Under the pieces are notes generated by a model. That model saw only the letters and a program-made list of their open reading frames with translations, made no database searches and was not told the origin of the DNA. A stretch of DNA of 64,000 nt from positions 124,001 through 188,000 of the IMG/VR virus record IMGVR_UViG_3300021962_000023. One strand, given 5' to 3'. Shown here piece after piece: positions 43,150 through 53,687 of the stretch. This DNA is from a virus. Each line of letters starts with the position of its first letter. Position 1 is the first letter of the stretch. The translations under genes and the position numbers were made by a program.

Positions 43150-44364
43150 TTAAAAATCTAACTTTACTTTTATTGCTACTTCCTTATCAAATGATTTTTC
43201 AATTGGTTTGGATGTTTTTGCTACTGCTAATAATTCGTTTGCATCATTATATAAACCAACCGTTGTAATATACACATGCGGGTCTTTTTCAAATGATGAA
43301 TTTGCAAATGCTCCTACCGAACCACTTACGAATGTTGGGTTGTTTGAGAAGTTGAATTCTCTATTATTTGCTCTTACGAAATAATGTGATGTAGAAACAT
43401 TTTCAGTTCTACGAGCTTGGAAATCGGCTCCCTTATTAAGTGCATCTAATAATTTTAATGAACCAGATGCTGAACCCGATTGGTGATATTGTGCCGTAGT
43501 TGAACCAACTGCCGCCATTAAGTTACCACCTACCGATGCTGATAATGCTGATGGGTTTAATAACACAACACCCATATCTGGGTAGAATAAACCAAATCCT
43601 GCTCCATTAGATGCCGTATATGTATTGATTGATGCAGTTAATGCTGAGCCAATATTTAATGAACCACTTGCTAAATAATAAACTCTACCAGCAGTTGTTA
43701 CATTTTCATCAGTACCACCACTATTATCAATCAATGTTACCAATCCAACCGAACCTGATAGGTTGATTGAAATGTTACCCGGGTCTAATCTTTCTTTGTA
43801 TCTTGCTCTATTTACATTAATTGCGTAGAATGATGTCATATTATTTCCAGCATAATCCGTAAAATATGTATCAGCAGAATCTAACAATACATTTTTTAAT
43901 TGATTATAAACTGCTTTTGTAGAAAGAGTAGATGAATCATCTTGTGTTAAAGTTGGCGCACCATATCCGTTTACATCACCATATGCGATTGAAAACTGAA
44001 CTTCGGATGAACCCGTTGCTGCCGAATCATATACATCTAAGTAATACTTACCCGTTGCCGAATTAAGTTGTACCGCTGATGTGTAAAATGCGTTTAATGA
44101 ACCTGTATCACCACTCCAAATACCTGAAGTTACGATTTCAGTTCTATTAGTTACTTTATCAATTGCTCCGAATTTTTTATAAATACCATTTGTGATGGTA
44201 GTTAAGTCAGAACTAATTTGCTCACCAGTTCCTAAAAATTGGTTCATCAATCTAACTAATTCGTTAGTATCAATGGGAGTACCAGCCGTATTGGCTGCGC
44301 CTGCTAAGTATTGTGATATATTACTTGCTAAAAGGGCTCCTCTATTATCTCTTATTAATGCCAT
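43150..44364 (-). CDS. Virion structural protein, T4-like tail-associated
   Basis: 404 residues. The N-terminus is helical (NRGALLASNISQYLAGA), followed by beta-rich S/T/G sequence, and it ends with the ITTVGLYNDANELLAVAK type tail shared with 41881. No catalytic motif. The ATG is seven bases from the stop of the 207-residue protein. A terminator follows the stop, suggesting strong, separate expression. Confidence 0.75.
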   Translation of the reverse strand: MALIRDNRGALLASNISQYLAGAANTAGTPIDTNELVRLMNQFLGTGEQISSDLTTITNGIYKKFGAIDKVTNRTEIVTSGIWSGDTGSLNAFYTSAVQLNSATGKYYLDVYDSAATGSSEVQFSIAYGDVNGYGAPTLTQDDSSTLSTKAVYNQLKNVLLDSADTYFTDYAGNNMTSFYAINVNRARYKERLDPGNISINLSGSVGLVTLIDNSGGTDENVTTAGRVYYLASGSLNIGSALTASINTYTASNGAGFGLFYPDMGVVLLNPSALSASVGGNLMAAVGSTTAQYHQSGSASGSLKLLDALNKGADFQARRTENVSTSHYFVRANNREFNFSNNPTFVSGSVGAFANSSFEKDPHVYITTVGLYNDANELLAVAKTSKPIEKSFDKEVAIKVKLDF

Positions 44365-44371
44365 AGTTTAA

Positions 44372-44995
44372 TTATTGTACATATGTTACGGTGATTGGAA
44401 TAGTTTGTGAACCACCTGTTTCGTTACCATAAACAGTTATAGTTGTTCTGATAGTCGAAGTTAAAGATGGGTTAGGAATAAACTTAAATGTTAATCCTTT
44501 TGCGATTGCTGCAGTTGCAGATACATCATCACCAATGAAAACAGGTACTGAACCTACATCGGATGTTACACCTTCTCCTACAATATCACCGGCATTTTTG
44601 TTAGATAATACAATAGTATATCCCAAACTTCTATTTCCGGCTGGAGATGTTGTTGGAGATAATGCTACCTCACCACTTTTTTGATTAACTGAAATGTTAG
44701 GAACACCAAATTCCACAACAGGAATACGAGTTGTATTTTTAGGAAGTGTTACTAATTTATATTTCATTACCTGAGTCTCATCAGGGTTTGCTTCTAAAAC
44801 TGGCATATTCTTAATTGCTGCATCATAATATGCAGAACCAAGTGGATGCGCTGGTTCATAAAGAGTATAATCAATCTCATCATCTGCTAAAGCAAATTGA
44901 GTGATGTTTAATCCTTGTCCAGCTGCCAATTTTTCTCTACCTTTTTTTGTTAAGATAGCATCAACTGTTAATTCGGTATTACTTAAATATCCCAT
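44372..44995 (-). CDS. Virion structural protein
   Basis: 207 residues. The N-terminal helical segment is DAILTKKGREKLAAGQGLNITQFALADDEIDY, in part similar to T4-like virion proteins that begin with a GRE-K-LA-G helix. The rest is beta-rich (FKFIPNPSLTSTIRTTI, VFIGDDV). It is the first gene after the ATATTTAT box at 45018, and is followed seven bases on by the 404-residue protein, so the two are co-transcribed. Confidence 0.7.
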   Translation of the reverse strand: MGYLSNTELTVDAILTKKGREKLAAGQGLNITQFALADDEIDYTLYEPAHPLGSAYYDAAIKNMPVLEANPDETQVMKYKLVTLPKNTTRIPVVEFGVPNISVNQKSGEVALSPTTSPAGNRSLGYTIVLSNKNAGDIVGEGVTSDVGSVPVFIGDDVSATAAIAKGLTFKFIPNPSLTSTIRTTITVYGNETGGSQTIPITVTYVQ

Positions 44996-45017
44996 AGTAT
45001 ATTATTATTCTTTGTTT

Positions 45018-45025
45018 ATAAATAT
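45018..45025 (-). promoter_or_regulatory. ATATTTAT box before the 207-residue virion gene
   Basis: Coding-strand ATATTTAT, 22 bases before the ATG at 44995. Confidence 0.45.
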
Positions 45026-45043
45026 AATTATTTTAAAAATCCG

Positions 45044-48000
45044 TTATTCTACTTCCAAAATTGGTTCATTAGATGCTCTACCTGCTTTATTTACTTTCAA
45101 TGTATTTGGATTAGATACAAATGTTTCAATTGGAGAACTACCATCCAATGTTGTTGCGGCTGTATTTTTACTTCCTAAATAATAAGAATTTCTTAATCCG
45201 GTTGTTAAATCCGAAGTAAATTTATTATGAGTTGGTAAGTATCCATCGATATTTTTAACTGCTATAATATCTCCACCAATCGTAGGAGGAGTTGAACCAC
45301 TAAATGGTTGTATATTTAATTTAGTTTCAGTATAAACAGATGATGTTAATTCATACCCACCTCTAGGGTCACCTTTACCACCAATTACTATTTTAAATTT
45401 AGAAACTTCTCTTTCTTTTTGTTCAGTCACCAATTGAACTCTAACTCTTTCTTTTACTCGTCTACCATCTTTATCGAAATATGTTCTAATAGCAGAGCCA
45501 CTTTGTGCATAAATACCAAATCCAATATTTTCATAATCAGTTTGACCTACAACTTCATTTGATGATAAAATATCAAATTCAGTAAGAATAGTTGGTAAAT
45601 CTAATTTAGCATCTATACTAACTTCTTCTTGATAACTAACACCACTTGCATCAGTATCAGCTACATAATCATAAGTTGATTCGTATTGATAATTTTCTGC
45701 AATAGTTCTATCAACCGATGCTGTATAAATAATTGCATCATATTGATTATTTTCCGAACTAATATTGTATTCTGATGTAGTATCTAATGTTACTTCGTTT
45801 TGATTATTTTCAGAACTTAATATTGTTGTATCACTATAATGGATAACACTTTCTTGTTGATATTCTTCTCCGCTTGGTTTTTTATGTGCAACTTTACTTC
45901 TTTCCAAGATATGTGGTTCTATTAATAAACCAGTAGTTGCTTTAACTCTTGCCGGCAACATTTTCTTAATATCTTCAAACATAGATTTCTCATATAGTTT
46001 GATTAAGTTAATGTATTCGTAAATATCTCTACCATCAAATCGTTGGAAATAATAATTTCTTAAATTATCCAATCGTTTGTAATTTGGTTTGTAACTATCC
46101 GATGGGTCACCAATGTAGTTATCTAAATTAATTCCACCAAATGATTTAGCAATATCAATATTCAACTCTTTTGTAGGAGAGAAGAATAAACCAACTCTAT
46201 TAGAATCGGTTGGAGATTGGTCAAATGCTTTTTTAGTTGCTCTACTTTTATGTGATAAATCTGAAACTAATTCTTGTGATTCAAATCTAACTTTATTTGT
46301 AGAATATCTACCAGCTCCCAAGTCAGGTATTTCCAATACTACACTTCTATCAATTGCTTCAAATTGGAATGGGTATATCCCTATATCAACAAACCCACTT
46401 GCACTTGCATATAGTAATGGTGCCGCATTAGTAGAGTTAAGTTGTATCAATGAACCACTTTCGTAATCATTTCTACTATATCCATTTTCAAAGTAAATGT
46501 TTGTATCAACATTTATTAAAGAAGCAGTTGCATATAAATTTTTAGGATATTCAAAATCCAAACGGAAATATAAATCATCCGTTGAAGATGAAATATGATT
46601 ACCATTAATCATTTCAGGGAATGAAACGTGTTCATAAAATCTTTCAGTATTTAATACTTCAGACCACATACGGAATTCATCCATTGAACCACTATATATA
46701 GAGCCAACTGTTAATATTGAATTACTTTCCCAATCAACTGAAATGGATTGTGATATAGAAGTACCAAATATAGTTCTTTCTTTATCGGCTTGTCTAACAT
46801 TCAATTGAATACCATTTGAACCAGAACTTACAGATAATCCAAAAAATTTTCCATTAAATATTGGTAGTGATGGTGTTTGAAATGTAGAGGAACTACCACT
46901 AAATTTAACTACACCATAATCACTATTTAATGAACCATTTAAAGTTACACTCCAATTATCCGTTTCCAATAATGTCCAATCCCCACCATATGCCGGCTTA
47001 ACAAACATTTCCAATGTAGATGGTTTTATACCTTTATCAGTATCTTTCCAATCCATAGAAATAGATGAACCACTATTGAATTTAAGAGCAGTAGTAACAT
47101 TATCCATTACTAATTTACTTTTAGTAGCTTCCGTTACTTCTGGTCCACCAAATTCTAAAATAGAAAGATTAGATGATGGAATACCATAACAACTTAATAA
47201 TGCATATACACCTCTTCGTGTTCCTTTATGTTTTAGTAGATAAGGTAAGTTATTTACAATTCTTCGCCAAACTTCATATGTTCTTTGTTTAGCAGGAGAT
47301 AAATTTTTAGTATTACCATCCTTATCCAATCCAAACACATAATTCCATAATTGAGCATCTGCTGCCAAATTCTTTGCATCCCAACCAAATGATTGTAATA
47401 CATCGAATAATAATTTATCAGAAATACCATCTTTAGCTTTATACCCCAATCCCCTGCTCTTTTCAATAGCTTTTGTATGATAGTATATATTATCAAAGTG
47501 CTGACCAATCATTGAAAAGAATAATAACAAACTATCGTTATCATCGTTATTAACAATGTATTGTGGAATATTATTTTGAACCCAGTTTTGATTTTCAATA
47601 TCAAAATTCTCAGCTAATGAAATTATATTATCATACCAAGGTCTAACATTAACAATATCAGTAGATGATAATCTAACACCATTATTATAAGGCCAAGTTA
47701 TAGAACTACTATCCGATGTTGTATATGTAGATGATGAAGTATATAAGAATTTTTCAAATCCATCAAATCCTTGTATTAATTGTTGTTTTTTAATTTTATT
47801 TCTTTCAACATCTTGTCTTGCTGCAATCGAACCAGTGTATGTGGATGGATATAAATCATATCCATACAATGAACCACTAATATTTGCACCACTATCCGTA
47901 GATGAACTTAATATTAATTCCTCATATGATTCTATCAATTGAACTTTATAAACAAAGTTATCCACCCTTTCTTTTGCAGAACTGAAGTGAACAAAATTAT

Positions 48001-50104
48001 CCCAAGCATATGTAGAACTTGATACATATTCTATATTTAAATCCGTTGTATCTATGAAAGATGAGCTCAAATATGTACCAATTAATTCATTTGATGATGT
48101 TGAACCACTTAAAATCAAATTATCTAATGATTCAAAATTAGTTGATTGTCCAGTTACGAAATCAACTTCTATATCAAAGTTAGGTCCTTTTAATGGAGGA
48201 CATTTTAATTCATCTTGTTCATTTAATATAACAGTTTCAATTAATGGATTAGTCATCAACTTCGTAATCCAAAATGTTGAATTATTTACTACATTCGATG
48301 GTATTGGTGAATATAATTTTAATATTATAGATTCAACTACATCTTCATCCTTTACATACACATTACCCAATTCATCTTCTGATTTTTTGGATAGAGTCCA
48401 ATTATCATTTTCCCAAGATGAAACTATAATTTGCTCATCGTTGCCAAAATTAGCAAGATGTGTTAAATATTTACTATCTGGCTCCGGTTCTACTACACTT
48501 ATTTTTTCAGCAAATGCTTGAAATAATGCAGTAGATAATATATCCTCATCTAATTGTAATGTAGGTAAAGTTAATTTAGTAACAACTTCATATTCATTAC
48601 CAATTAACTCTTCTGCACCACCTCTATTGTATGGTTTTAATATTAATGTTACACTATCACTACCACTCCAATTAGGATATGATTCTCTTAATGTTTTAAG
48701 ATTTATTTTTAAACTTCCATTTGGAGATTGATTACTCATCAATCCAATTTTAGTTCCATCTTTTTGTTTTAACCAAACATCAACCGATGTTGCTGCAAAT
48801 GTTGAATACTTAACTTCGTATTCTATATTGAAATCAGAAAAAGATGGTACATCAATCAAATCGGCAACAATTGTTTCCGTTATGGATGGAAAATCATTTA
48901 TAGCAGTGAATGTAACTAATGCCTCTGCTTTTTGACCAGTTCCATAATTATTACTTTCTGCTACTAATATTACTTTCTTAGTACCATATATTTCCTTGAA
49001 ATCTTTTTGGAAATATAAAGTAGTACTACCATTTGAGGCAGGTACTTCTATTGCATTGTTCGAATCAATATATATCAATACTCTATCAGCATTTTCAGTA
49101 TTAAATGAAATAGCAACAGGCTTTTCAGTATCAGATTCTTTTACAGCAATCGTATATTGCGTTCTACCTAAAGTTATTTTAGGTTCTGCAAATTTAACTT
49201 CTCTACCTGCATCAACTACAACTAAAACTGTATTTTTTAATTGAGAAGCAGGTATAGTAAATGCATATGGTACTTTATTTAATCTACTAAAATCTCCATT
49301 ATATTGAGATGAAATACCGCTATAAATTTGTTCTACAAAAATACCATCCGGAGTATTACCTTTAACTTCAAAATTTACCGATGCATTATCTAAAATTTGA
49401 TTCGATAATTCTTTGAAAATATTGTTACCCATTTCAATATTTCCAGAATCTATTATTGAACCACCATACACAATTTGATATGATAGTGTTAAACTATTAC
49501 TTAATTCATTTTGTAAATTTGAAAAGAATCCCATTTCAATTTGAGAATTGGGATTGGCAGTTGAAATTGTTGTTTGTACAATTTCAGTTTCAATTGGTAA
49601 TGTTGGAATTAATGTTTTTACATTTTCAACATTAAAATTTAATGTTATAGTTCCTGATGTAAAGTTAAAAGTGCGTGGAAATGGTTGTTCTACCCATTGT
49701 TCATTTTCCCACTTATATTCGATTACTCTAATTCCTTCTGTATATTGACTTGTACCATCGTAATTAAATGAATCAAATTTAATAATAGCAACTATAAATT
49801 TAGAAAGAACTTTTCCATTATTTATACTTGCTGTATATTCTCTTCTTGAACCAAATGCAGTTGATGGGTTATGTACTACAAATGTACTAACTCCAAACCC
49901 CTTAGATTTACTATCTTCAAAGAATTCAACCGCAGAACCATTATTGGTTGACATTTGTATTTTCAATGGATTTTGGTCCACCGGTGGAACATATGGTGGC
50001 GGATTACTAATTGGCGCAGAGTTACCTCCTCCACCTCCAGTATCCGGATTTAGAAGTTCTGATGAATTAAAATCGTAAAGTCTTTCTATTGGAGTAATAG
50101 CCAT
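45044..50104 (-). CDS. Giant baseplate/tail structural protein with LamG domain and 19-residue repeats
   Basis: 1686 residues. The N-terminus is glycine/proline-rich (GGGGNSAPISNPPPYVPPV). A long beta-rich stretch with Ig-like segments follows (to about 560). Near 965-1005 is a helical region with RRGVYALLSCYGIP. Residues about 1000-1185 are a LamG/concanavalin A-like domain with SGSMDEFRMW. Five exact-length 19-residue repeats span residues 1413-1507. The C-terminal region is basic and beta-rich. Size and position between baseplate genes and tail proteins suggest a baseplate wedge or short-fibre component, with the LamG part as a possible glycan-contact module. Confidence 0.75.
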   Translation of the reverse strand: MAITPIERLYDFNSSELLNPDTGGGGGNSAPISNPPPYVPPVDQNPLKIQMSTNNGSAVEFFEDSKSKGFGVSTFVVHNPSTAFGSRREYTASINNGKVLSKFIVAIIKFDSFNYDGTSQYTEGIRVIEYKWENEQWVEQPFPRTFNFTSGTITLNFNVENVKTLIPTLPIETEIVQTTISTANPNSQIEMGFFSNLQNELSNSLTLSYQIVYGGSIIDSGNIEMGNNIFKELSNQILDNASVNFEVKGNTPDGIFVEQIYSGISSQYNGDFSRLNKVPYAFTIPASQLKNTVLVVVDAGREVKFAEPKITLGRTQYTIAVKESDTEKPVAISFNTENADRVLIYIDSNNAIEVPASNGSTTLYFQKDFKEIYGTKKVILVAESNNYGTGQKAEALVTFTAINDFPSITETIVADLIDVPSFSDFNIEYEVKYSTFAATSVDVWLKQKDGTKIGLMSNQSPNGSLKINLKTLRESYPNWSGSDSVTLILKPYNRGGAEELIGNEYEVVTKLTLPTLQLDEDILSTALFQAFAEKISVVEPEPDSKYLTHLANFGNDEQIIVSSWENDNWTLSKKSEDELGNVYVKDEDVVESIILKLYSPIPSNVVNNSTFWITKLMTNPLIETVILNEQDELKCPPLKGPNFDIEVDFVTGQSTNFESLDNLILSGSTSSNELIGTYLSSSFIDTTDLNIEYVSSSTYAWDNFVHFSSAKERVDNFVYKVQLIESYEELILSSSTDSGANISGSLYGYDLYPSTYTGSIAARQDVERNKIKKQQLIQGFDGFEKFLYTSSSTYTTSDSSSITWPYNNGVRLSSTDIVNVRPWYDNIISLAENFDIENQNWVQNNIPQYIVNNDDNDSLLLFFSMIGQHFDNIYYHTKAIEKSRGLGYKAKDGISDKLLFDVLQSFGWDAKNLAADAQLWNYVFGLDKDGNTKNLSPAKQRTYEVWRRIVNNLPYLLKHKGTRRGVYALLSCYGIPSSNLSILEFGGPEVTEATKSKLVMDNVTTALKFNSGSSISMDWKDTDKGIKPSTLEMFVKPAYGGDWTLLETDNWSVTLNGSLNSDYGVVKFSGSSSTFQTPSLPIFNGKFFGLSVSSGSNGIQLNVRQADKERTIFGTSISQSISVDWESNSILTVGSIYSGSMDEFRMWSEVLNTERFYEHVSFPEMINGNHISSSTDDLYFRLDFEYPKNLYATASLINVDTNIYFENGYSRNDYESGSLIQLNSTNAAPLLYASASGFVDIGIYPFQFEAIDRSVVLEIPDLGAGRYSTNKVRFESQELVSDLSHKSRATKKAFDQSPTDSNRVGLFFSPTKELNIDIAKSFGGINLDNYIGDPSDSYKPNYKRLDNLRNYYFQRFDGRDIYEYINLIKLYEKSMFEDIKKMLPARVKATTGLLIEPHILERSKVAHKKPSGEEYQQESVIHYSDTTILSSENNQNEVTLDTTSEYNISSENNQYDAIIYTASVDRTIAENYQYESTYDYVADTDASGVSYQEEVSIDAKLDLPTILTEFDILSSNEVVGQTDYENIGFGIYAQSGSAIRTYFDKDGRRVKERVRVQLVTEQKEREVSKFKIVIGGKGDPRGGYELTSSVYTETKLNIQPFSGSTPPTIGGDIIAVKNIDGYLPTHNKFTSDLTTGLRNSYYLGSKNTAATTLDGSSPIETFVSNPNTLKVNKAGRASNEPILEVE
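45584..45868 (-). repeat. Five tandem 19-residue (57-bp) protein repeats inside the giant virion gene
   Basis: The repeats begin EEYQQESV, ENNQNEVT, ENNQYDAI, ENYQYEST and VSYQEEVS. Glutamine is fixed at position 4, an acidic residue at 6 and a hydrophobic or aromatic at 9-11. The period is exactly 19 residues in all five. They lie near the C-terminus of the 1686-residue protein and could form a short beta-solenoid or stalk. Confidence 0.8.
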
Positions 50105-50117
50105 TTAATCTTTTATT

Positions 50118-50125
50118 ATAAATAT
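50118..50125 (-). promoter_or_regulatory. ATATTTAT box before the giant virion gene
   Basis: Coding-strand ATATTTAT, 13 bases before the ATG at 50104. Confidence 0.45.
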
Positions 50126-50137
50126 TTTAATATTTTT

Positions 50138-51451
50138 TTATTGGAACTGCTCTTCCATTCTATCCCTATTAATATAGCCATCATTATAGTATCTATCATT
50201 ATATGTCATACCACCTCCACCGCCACCACTATATACAGGCTGCTCTACAACAGGCATTGGTGTTGGTTTTGATATTGGCTCCGGCGTAGGTGCCGGTGGT
50301 GGTGAAACCTCAGGCGTTTCCACTATTGGTTGAGGTTTTGGTAGTGGCACGGGTGTTGGTTCTGGCATTGGTTTTTCTATTACAACTTCTTTTTCTATAA
50401 CAGTTGTAATTGGTGGCAATTCCTTAGTACCTATTACTTTAACATCAACTTTATCAGGAGAATAGATATTTCTTTTAATATCAATTTTAGTTTGGAATGA
50501 TTCTAAATTATCTTGTATTTGTTTTCTCAACTCCACAATACCAAATTCTTTTGGAACTTGATTATAATTAACACTTCTTCTTTTTAATGTTTTTATATTA
50601 AACGAAATACAATTATTTAAAATAGATTGAATTTCGGTTAATAAGATATTAAAATCATATTGTTCACAATCTTCAAACCTAGTTTCGGATGGTTTACCAA
50701 AAGTAGATTGAGATATATCGTAATATCTATTGTTTACCCAATTCTTTACACTATCTCTAAAATTTTCAAATACTCTCTTATTAAAAGTATCCAAATCTCT
50801 TAAACCAAAATCCTTTCTAATAGTTGCTCTAAAATCATTTCCAAATTTAGCAACCAACGCATCATCTATTACTGATAATGAATTTGCTTCAAATTTATCA
50901 ATCGCATCTAATATATTTTTCTTATAATATTTAAAATCTTTACTTAGATTATTTATCTTTTTAAATTCAGATTTAGTTATATTATTTATATTCTCATCTT
51001 TTGTTTTTAATGGAATGATACGAATTTCTTCTCTTGAAGGGGATATTTCTTGTATCCAAACTCTTTGTAATTCATTATCTGAACCAACTTTGTTTCTAAC
51101 AAAATTTATATTAATTTTAAGAATACCATTTTTAAATCCCAAATCATTTAATAGTTTTTCAATGTCAATAGCTATTTCCTTTTGGCCGCCCCCATTTACT
51201 AAACTATACATATAATTTTTAATATCTTGCTTTTTTATATAAGCAACATTATTTCCCGATTTTTGTGGTAATAAATTACTATTAATATCGTAAACAGATA
51301 CTTCCATAACATCATACTTACAGTCGCCAAAATCAGTATCTTCTATTTCATTTTTAGAAACAATAAAGAAATCTTCTGGTTGTAAAAAACGACCTTCATT
51401 ATCTATCTTAGCATTTACTGCTTCGAAGTTTGTATATTTTTTAATACTCAT
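50138..51451 (-). CDS. Baseplate/tail-associated protein with proline-rich tail
   Basis: 437 residues. The first 330 are mixed with lysine-rich helices (KNWVNNRYYDISQS region). Residues about 340-410 are strongly proline/glutamate-rich (PMPEPTPVPLPKPQP type), then a GGGGGG run and a YNDRYYNDGYINRDRM tail. A proline-rich arm ending in glycine and tyrosine suggests an extended linker. It is followed by the giant virion gene. No homologous family recognised; the position inside the baseplate block supports a structural role. Confidence 0.65.
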   Translation of the reverse strand: MSIKKYTNFEAVNAKIDNEGRFLQPEDFFIVSKNEIEDTDFGDCKYDVMEVSVYDINSNLLPQKSGNNVAYIKKQDIKNYMYSLVNGGGQKEIAIDIEKLLNDLGFKNGILKININFVRNKVGSDNELQRVWIQEISPSREEIRIIPLKTKDENINNITKSEFKKINNLSKDFKYYKKNILDAIDKFEANSLSVIDDALVAKFGNDFRATIRKDFGLRDLDTFNKRVFENFRDSVKNWVNNRYYDISQSTFGKPSETRFEDCEQYDFNILLTEIQSILNNCISFNIKTLKRRSVNYNQVPKEFGIVELRKQIQDNLESFQTKIDIKRNIYSPDKVDVKVIGTKELPPITTVIEKEVVIEKPMPEPTPVPLPKPQPIVETPEVSPPPAPTPEPISKPTPMPVVEQPVYSGGGGGGMTYNDRYYNDGYINRDRMEEQFQ

Positions 51452-51457
51452 AATTTA

Positions 51458-52600
51458 TTAAAATGATTTTGGATGATTTTTTACAAAATGAATTGTATAT
51501 GATTTCAATTCAGTACTACCATCAGCTCGTTTAACATTAACAGTCATAGTTGTATCGTATCCTCTACTTTTGCCCCATCCACTAATCCATCCACCATATT
51601 CAGGGTCTATACCATCTCCACCACTTTTACTTATTGATAATTTTAAACTTTCATCTTTACCACCCTCTATTTGGAAATTTGATTTTGGAAATATTAACCA
51701 AGGTTTTTTCATTCCACCGCCAACGGGTGCTGCTAGTTCAATTGTAACAGGTTGAGTATCGTTATTTACAAATCTCAATGTTCCACCTGTTACGAATTTA
51801 GTATCACCATTATCAGGATTCAATTTACCAACTAATTTATAATTTGGTTCTTCTTTAGGTCCTTCAAATGTCAATACTACAACTTTATTTATCACATCAC
51901 CACCACTAGCAGCTGCGGAATTGACGGTTGATTGTTGAATCGCTTGTTGTTGTTGAACCGCTCCCAATTGTGCTTGTAAACCACGGATAATTGCATTCAA
52001 TGAATCAATTTGCTTTATTAAAGCATTAATTTGAGCTTTAAAACCTGTATTTTGGGATTGTAAAGATGCTCTTAATATGGATTCATCAACTGATTTTTGT
52101 AAAGATGTTGAAATTTGTCCACTTATATCACCAATTGTACCACCCAATGTATCTAACTGATTTGCTAATAAATCATTGGTTTGTTCTATATTTAACTTTT
52201 GATTTATTTCAGTTTGTAATTTAGTATTCAAAGATGAAACTTCATTTGTTAAATCACTAACATCATTTGTTAATTTTTCAACTTCTTTTCGTAAATCTTC
52301 AACTTCGGTTACTTTTTCATCATATAATGGTTTGGGTACTAAATCACGATTTATGGTAGGGATATCCGGCTTTAATTCCTTTACTTCTACATCAATCGCT
52401 TTCACCAATTCAACATCATCCAACTTTGTTTTAGTTAATGATTTGAATAATAAAGAAGATGCTACATTTTTATCATCTACAATAGTTACACCATATTGAT
52501 TTTTAGCAATAGCAGATGAACCCGATACACTTAATATCGATTCTAATCTTGCTTTTTTTTCTTCTTCTAACTTTAATGCTATTGCTTCTAAATTAGTCAT
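51458..52600 (-). CDS. Structural protein with central coiled coil and C-terminal beta-sandwich
   Basis: 380 residues. Residues about 85-215 are a long coiled coil (VEKLTNDVSDLTNEVSSLNT type heptads, later IDSLNAIIRGLQAQL) ending in a Q-rich segment. The C-terminal 130 residues (GTLRFVNNDTQPVTIEL, WISGWGKSRGYDTTMTV) form a probable Ig-like beta-sandwich. The shape is of a fibrous rod with a globular head, as in baseplate whiskers or short fibres. It is six bases from the preceding gene. Confidence 0.7.
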   Translation of the reverse strand: MTNLEAIALKLEEEKKARLESILSVSGSSAIAKNQYGVTIVDDKNVASSLLFKSLTKTKLDDVELVKAIDVEVKELKPDIPTINRDLVPKPLYDEKVTEVEDLRKEVEKLTNDVSDLTNEVSSLNTKLQTEINQKLNIEQTNDLLANQLDTLGGTIGDISGQISTSLQKSVDESILRASLQSQNTGFKAQINALIKQIDSLNAIIRGLQAQLGAVQQQQAIQQSTVNSAAASGGDVINKVVVLTFEGPKEEPNYKLVGKLNPDNGDTKFVTGGTLRFVNNDTQPVTIELAAPVGGGMKKPWLIFPKSNFQIEGGKDESLKLSISKSGGDGIDPEYGGWISGWGKSRGYDTTMTVNVKRADGSTELKSYTIHFVKNHPKSF

Positions 52601-52601
52601 A

Positions 52602-53687
52602 TTATACTATTTCGAATGTTAATTTATCATCAATTATGTATGTGATGCCCGATTGAATTACTTTTATTTTTAACTTATACACTCTATTGAATGGTAAAGT
52701 ATTCAAATCTAATATGAAATAACTTCCGTTTGAATCACAACTTAACTTTGTATATTCGCCAAATGGATATATAACCTCATTAGTTACATAATCTTCTAAT
52801 TGATAATAAGATGTAGTTGGTAAATAGCTTGTATTATCATAATCAAATGTTCCAGAGAATGTTCTCAATGGATACAATTCTCTACCTTTAACTCTTATTT
52901 TTACTTTAGTATTTTTTTCATATTTTGCTTTTAAATTGGATAGTACCACTTTAAAATTTTCAGAAGGTATAGCCGATAGTGAGCCTGTTACAAATGATGA
53001 ATCATCCCAAACTAATTCTAATTTTGGTTCGTATATTGTATGAGTTTCTTTTGAGAAAAACTTCAATACACCATAATCTAATGTATCATTTTCGGCATTC
53101 AAACTATGATGAATAATCATACCATTATTAGATATAGAACCACTCAACCACATATTTACCATATTGGTTACATCCATTCTAACATCATCTGGTTCATAAT
53201 TAAATGATTGAGAAGCGGAGCCACTTAAATACCAAACACCACCTTCTGCATTTGCCGAACCCGTTGTAGTATTTCCCGTTGTAGGATATATAGCAGTTCC
53301 CCCCGTCGTATCATATTCAACCCATTTATCTACTCCATTTCTATATTTCCAACTAACACCATCGGTTGATATATTATCAAACTTAGTGCCAGTTCCCATA
53401 TTCCAACTTGAAGAAATGGCATTTGCATAAATCGAATATTCTAATGGAATTTCTTCTGAATTAGCTGATTTCAAATTTAAATATGCTTTCCAGCTGCCCG
53501 TTATTTCTCCACTAACTATTGATGCAGAAATAGAAGATACATCAAACTTAATTAGAGTTCTGTATATATCCTTTATATCTCCGTAATAAAGTTTACCTAC
53601 TTCCAATATTTCATCTCTACCTGCATTTTGGTCAGGTTGTTGTAAGTAGATACTTGCATCGTATGATGATGTATAAAATTTATGCAT
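52602..53687 (-). CDS. Virion protein with DNRLRE-like beta-sandwich
   Basis: 361 residues. The N-terminus has YDASIYLQQPDQNAGRDEI followed by RTLIKFDVSSI, then WNMGTG and VTNMVNMWLSGSISNNGMIIH, the pattern of the DNRLRE/TT1 domains of bacterial surface proteins (aligned with D-x-x-[IV]-x, then LIKFDLS, then V-W-x-G-x-NNG). The last 100 residues are a separate beta domain. It overlaps gp6 by one base. A baseplate-associated decoration or fibre role is likely. Confidence 0.7.
   Translation of the reverse strand: MHKFYTSSYDASIYLQQPDQNAGRDEILEVGKLYYGDIKDIYRTLIKFDVSSISASIVSGEITGSWKAYLNLKSANSEEIPLEYSIYANAISSSWNMGTGTKFDNISTDGVSWKYRNGVDKWVEYDTTGGTAIYPTTGNTTTGSANAEGGVWYLSGSASQSFNYEPDDVRMDVTNMVNMWLSGSISNNGMIIHHSLNAENDTLDYGVLKFFSKETHTIYEPKLELVWDDSSFVTGSLSAIPSENFKVVLSNLKAKYEKNTKVKIRVKGRELYPLRTFSGTFDYDNTSYLPTTSYYQLEDYVTNEVIYPFGEYTKLSCDSNGSYFILDLNTLPFNRVYKLKIKVIQSGITYIIDDKLTFEIV

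Noticed and set aside
48054-48521. Plus-strand ORF of 155 codons inside the giant virion gene
   Set aside because: Antisense to a continuous 1686-codon frame with LamG and repeats; no start signal or motif.
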